Part shown: piece by piece, positions 60,518-63,768 of the stretch
Position numbering within the stretch: the stretch's first letter is position 1
How the letters are laid out: every line of letters starts with the position of its first letter
Assembly (NCBI GenBank): GCA_910585095.1
Contig: CAJUBU010000018.1
Location: 1-63,768 of the forward strand
DNA length: 63,768 nucleotides
Source: an uncultured Lachnospira sp.
Lineage (GTDB): Bacteria > Bacillota > Clostridia > Lachnospirales > Lachnospiraceae
Direction of reading: 5' to 3'
Notes under the pieces: generated by a model
The model's input: only the letters and a program-made list of their open reading frames with translations
The model's database searches: none
What the model was told of the DNA's origin: nothing
Translations under genes and position numbers: made by a program

Positions 60518-63145
60518 TTATGGAGGGTGTATACTTTTTTTAAAACATGCTAAGAAACTTTTTTGATTGACAGAATATAAAACTTTCATTAAAAGCGGTT
60601 TATTTTTGTTTAATTTTGTTCCAATTATCTTATTATTAAAACGGACACTGTCTGTTAATACAAATGCTCTGTCAATTAAATAAGACATAATATCGATATA
60701 ATTTGTTGAAATTCTTACATGCTGTAGTTCGGATATTAAATATTCAAAATCATTTCTTAATAATAGTGAATTTTGATAGTCGGATTCTTCATTTATTTGT
60801 AATTCATATAATAATTTTAAGGAATATTTTTCAATCAATTCCTCAATTCGTCTGCATGTTTTTCGATTTGTTTTTAGTGGATGTTTAATAAAAAATTCCG
60901 ATAATGGAATTGCTTTTTTAATGTTTCTTATTTTTTTAAATTCAAATTCTGCCAAATAATTCATAGGACATTTTATGGCGTTATTTATATTTTTATTTTT
61001 AAAATCATTTTTAATGATTTTCCAGAATATAGGATAACCATTTTTTTTAATATTCATATCTTGTTTTATTCGGTCAATTTCTTTTGTCAAATCAATATCA
61101 AATTTTCTTTTGGAGTTATCAATAGCAATCTGCGCAAGAACACTTAAAATACAGATATAATCTTGAAATTTTGTATCGTTATAGGCATAAGTATAACTTT
61201 GCGCAAGCTGAGCAAGATTGCTTGATTCGCCAATATCTGCCTGAGATGTTGCTAATATATGGTCTATTTTAATAAAATCATCCATTGTATCATTATAAAT
61301 ATTTTTATCTTTTGGAATATTATTAATAATGGTAGGATATTTTTTATAGCATATTTTGGCATAGGATACAATATCGGATTGATTGGTGGTATATCCAAAG
61401 TCAGAATCCATATCCATTCCGTTGCAGCGGTCTTGGGCATCCGTTCCTATCATATTAATAGCAATAATTTGTTTGCCAAAATCAAAATATTTATCAAATT
61501 TTTCATGATAAACATTATGTAAATACATTAAATTATTTTTACTATTAAATGGACTTCTAAAAAAAGCAAGATATTCATCATCAAAAAAACGATGGGTAAA
61601 ACATTGTATGGCTCCTTGTTCATAGCAAAACGTATCGTCTGTATCTACTATATTTTGATTTCCACAGGTGGAATATAAAAGCATGGCATATGGAGAGCCA
61701 ACCACTGTTAAATTTTCTGCATTTTGTATAATTTCGCCCATTCTAAATTTATAAATGATGGATTCTATAATTTTTTTCTTTCTTAATCGAAAATAGGTGC
61801 TGTTTATAAAATCGGGATTGTATTCACATAAAGATAGCAATACTTCATAATCATTCGAGAAATTTATATTCTTTTTAAGATAGTCTAAAAAAAACATGTC
61901 TTCTTTTTTTAGATTTTCAATATATTGCACACTGTCTGCAATAACATTTTGCATAATGCTATTATCTAGTGAATTGACCATTTGATAGCTCATTTTTTGA
62001 TACATACCTAATTTACTTTTATGAGCTGTTTTTACAATACCAAATAAACAGCCATTCTTTTCAACCCAATTGCACCAATAATCATATGAAACATTAAATT
62101 TTAGCCATTTCATCGCATTGTCTGTAGTGACTAATTGAATATCTTTAACAAAATGTTGATTGCCAAACATATCTGTAACAGTGGCTGTTTCATATTGTAC
62201 ACTGAAATATTCTTTATAAAATTGCTGAATATTGGTTTTAAATGCAGCCATTTTACAAAAATGTTGTCTTAACAAAATATAACCATTTGCATTTTTAGGA
62301 AAAATGCTACTGTCAATAAGAGCTTGTCCGTCAAATAAAGTATTTTTTAGCGAATAATTTTTAATTTTATTTGCAATACATTGCTTTTTATCGTTCATTT
62401 CAACGCTTATTACCGTTGTTTTAAAGTATCTATCAATATCTTTTAATATCAAAATATTTTTTGGATTTATTTTTAATTTATCAATAATTCCACTAGATAT
62501 AAGAGAAGAGTATGCACTTATTTCAACAATCATGGCATTCCTTTTTGGCAGTTGAATACCCATTCTTAGAAAATTAAGTGATTTATCATATAAGTTGTCC
62601 CGAATAAACATACAAGAGCCTTTTTTAGCCTTTCCTGTACTTCTATAGAGCATTTTGTAATGGATTTTTTCAACTTTTTTAATTTCTCCCTTTTTATTTT
62701 TTGAAATATATTTGATATCAACACCATCCTTGTAAAATTTTTTTCGCAGTTCTTCTTTTGATAGAGATACATATTTCCAACGATTTTTTTTTGCCTTATA
62801 AAGTAAATGGATAATTCTATCAAATTTGTTTTGCAAGGCATTGATAACGTTTTTGTCTTGTTTGATTTTTGATTTTTTTAATTCCATTTGCGTTTGTTTT
62901 GCAAGTTTTACAAGATGTTCCATTTCTTGTTGAAAAGAATTTGTAGTATAGTTAAATTCCAAACATATAATATCTCTAGTAAAATTATCTTTATATATTT
63001 TAAGACCGTTTTGTTCTAAATACTCTTTAAACAAACTGTTAGCAAACATGGCTTCTTTATATTCGTAATATTCTTTTAGACCTGCATTATATTCAAATAA
63101 AGTACTTGCTTCGATATTTTGTATCTTAAATCCAAATTGATTCAT
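60518..63145 (-). CDS. Single-chain double-psi-beta-barrel RNA polymerase-like protein (QDE-1/YonO type)
   Basis: An 875-residue protein. Barrel 1: TLFDGQALIDSSIF (269-282), LLRQHFCKMAAFKTN (291-305), like the DG...fQiR...KG region of eukaryotic RdRPs. Then LTVVGSPYAMLL (479-490), YLAFFRSPFN (525-534), like R[NS]P. Barrel 2: NGMDMDSDF (575-583), the metal-binding DxDxD (578, 580, 582), where Ser replaces the usual Gly of DxDGD. After it come DIGESSNLAQLAQSY and VLAQIAIDNSKRKFDID, like the AVDFxKxG region. Order and spacing fit this superfamily. It may make RNA from a DNA or RNA template. It lies two bases after a small phage gene. Confidence 0.82.
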   Translation of the reverse strand: MNQFGFKIQNIEASTLFEYNAGLKEYYEYKEAMFANSLFKEYLEQNGLKIYKDNFTRDIICLEFNYTTNSFQQEMEHLVKLAKQTQMELKKSKIKQDKNVINALQNKFDRIIHLLYKAKKNRWKYVSLSKEELRKKFYKDGVDIKYISKNKKGEIKKVEKIHYKMLYRSTGKAKKGSCMFIRDNLYDKSLNFLRMGIQLPKRNAMIVEISAYSSLISSGIIDKLKINPKNILILKDIDRYFKTTVISVEMNDKKQCIANKIKNYSLKNTLFDGQALIDSSIFPKNANGYILLRQHFCKMAAFKTNIQQFYKEYFSVQYETATVTDMFGNQHFVKDIQLVTTDNAMKWLKFNVSYDYWCNWVEKNGCLFGIVKTAHKSKLGMYQKMSYQMVNSLDNSIMQNVIADSVQYIENLKKEDMFFLDYLKKNINFSNDYEVLLSLCEYNPDFINSTYFRLRKKKIIESIIYKFRMGEIIQNAENLTVVGSPYAMLLYSTCGNQNIVDTDDTFCYEQGAIQCFTHRFFDDEYLAFFRSPFNSKNNLMYLHNVYHEKFDKYFDFGKQIIAINMIGTDAQDRCNGMDMDSDFGYTTNQSDIVSYAKICYKKYPTIINNIPKDKNIYNDTMDDFIKIDHILATSQADIGESSNLAQLAQSYTYAYNDTKFQDYICILSVLAQIAIDNSKRKFDIDLTKEIDRIKQDMNIKKNGYPIFWKIIKNDFKNKNINNAIKCPMNYLAEFEFKKIRNIKKAIPLSEFFIKHPLKTNRKTCRRIEELIEKYSLKLLYELQINEESDYQNSLLLRNDFEYLISELQHVRISTNYIDIMSYLIDRAFVLTDSVRFNNKIIGTKLNKNKPLLMKVLYSVNQKSFLACFKKSIHPP

Positions 63146-63146
63146 T

Positions 63147-63476
63147 TTATTTTAACTCCTGACAAAGATAATTATATAAATCTTCTGAGGTTTTTAAGGG
63201 TATTTCTATGCCAAGATTTTCTTTGACAATCTCTTTTTTATACTTCTTTCCATAATCTAAATCATTGCAAAAAAAGGAAATAATATTATCCTTATCTTGT
63301 TGTGCATAAAGAATATGTAACAATCTTAGAACAGAGTCGGAACAATCAGGCGTATAAATAAATCCAATAATCCCACTTTTTTTAAAAAATAATTCTATTT
63401 CTTTTTGATAGGTAAAAGCTTTTTGAAGTTCGCCAATAATTTCTATAAATTCATTTTTTGTTAGTTCATTTTTCAT
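63147..63476 (-). CDS. Small phage protein upstream of the polymerase-like gene
   Basis: A 109-residue soluble protein: LTKNEFIEIIGELQKAFTYQ, SVLRLLHILYAQQ, NIISFFCNDLDYGKKYK and IPLKTSEDLYNYL. The SFFCNDLDYGKK...LYNYL pattern is a recurrent small protein of Firmicute phages, function unknown. It is directly upstream of the polymerase-like gene (one-base gap) and probably co-transcribed. GGAGG lies 13 bases before the ATG, a long spacing. Confidence 0.68.
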   Translation of the reverse strand: MKNELTKNEFIEIIGELQKAFTYQKEIELFFKKSGIIGFIYTPDCSDSVLRLLHILYAQQDKDNIISFFCNDLDYGKKYKKEIVKENLGIEIPLKTSEDLYNYLCQELK

Positions 63477-63768
63477 TTTTAAATAAGAGCCTCCTTTTTA
63501 CTTTTTAGAAATTTTTTTATAGTAATAAATAAGGTGTACAATAATTACTTCTCTTTTTTAAAAAATAAATTTACATCATTGCAATCCACTTTATTATTTA
63601 CTCATAAATTTATAATTACTTTTGGAATTTTTAAACAGACAGGTCTAATTTTTTTGAATAAGGTGAAATTATAGATAGTTCATTTGCTATTTTTTAAAAA
63701 TAAAGAAAGAGGTTGTTGCAAAAAGAATTTCAAGTGCTATATATAGTTTTATTTTACCATTATAATTA
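63477..63768. other. Window edge without a gene
   Basis: 292 AT-rich bases upstream of the polymerase operon. No strong promoter was found on the minus strand. GAGGTTGTTGCAAAAAG at 63710-63726 resembles one end of the inverted repeat at 17530-17632, so an element of that kind may continue beyond the window. Confidence 0.4.

Overview
The window is AT-rich DNA from a low-GC, Gram-positive, probably spore-forming gut-type Clostridium, most likely of the family Lachnospiraceae. The order ylxM-ffh-rpsP-khpA-rimM...rplS-lepB-rbgA-rnhB-(FliK-like)-(FlhB C-terminal-like)-yraN is the Firmicute core block. rsmD-coaD-ylbJ keeps the Bacillus ylbH-ylbI-ylbJ neighbourhood, and ylbJ and recU are Firmicute genes. 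No rRNA, tRNA or CRISPR array was seen. The exact genus cannot be told from the sequence alone.

Layout. 0.4-2.4 kb: a beta-helix carbohydrate-binding lipoprotein. 2.5-16 kb: SRP, ribosomal and export genes, with trmD missing from its usual place between rimM and rplS; a DUF4234 gene and a two-gene ABC exporter sit there instead. 16-33.5 kb: housekeeping genes (pgeF, der, plsY, gpsA, rsmD, coaD, ylbJ, a small alarmone synthetase, rRNA modification enzymes, YgiQ, RluA, RecU) and a degenerate GGDEF protein. 33.6-39.8 kb: the histidine operon hisZ-hisG-hisD-hisB-hisA and a HisF-like/HisI/HisE fusion. 39.9-45.3 kb: RNase G, a PAP2 phosphatase, a GH4 alpha-galacturonidase-like enzyme and an oxidoreductase/metallo-beta-lactamase fusion. 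45.6-57 kb: accessory genes, namely a small possible beta-grasp protein plus a giant DUF4132 protein, RtcB, two small orphan genes, and a NACHT-pentapeptide NTPase with a small partner. 57-63.5 kb, minus strand: a phage-derived cluster with an LLH holin, a holin-associated protein, an amidase endolysin, a tail/lysis-region protein, a single-chain double-psi-beta-barrel RNA polymerase-like protein, and a small phage protein.

Two observations stand out. First, the 875-residue protein at 60518-63145 has the hallmark motifs of single-polypeptide two-barrel RNA polymerases (the QDE-1/RdRP/YonO superfamily), including a metal-binding DxDxD, and lies beside phage lysis genes. Second, at least eight genes are preceded, right up to the Shine-Dalgarno sequence, by a leader that folds as a hairpin whose loop pairs with the bases just upstream of the Shine-Dalgarno. 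Both helices differ in sequence between copies but keep pairing, which points to a conserved RNA pseudoknot. The rbgA copy has a wholly different loop sequence with an 8/8 match.

The intergenic regions are also full of modular palindromic repeats, here called families A, C, D and E (B is the pseudoknot leader). They are often joined to one another, and one E element is nested inside a B leader. All functions are inferred from motifs and context read by eye; no database search was run.
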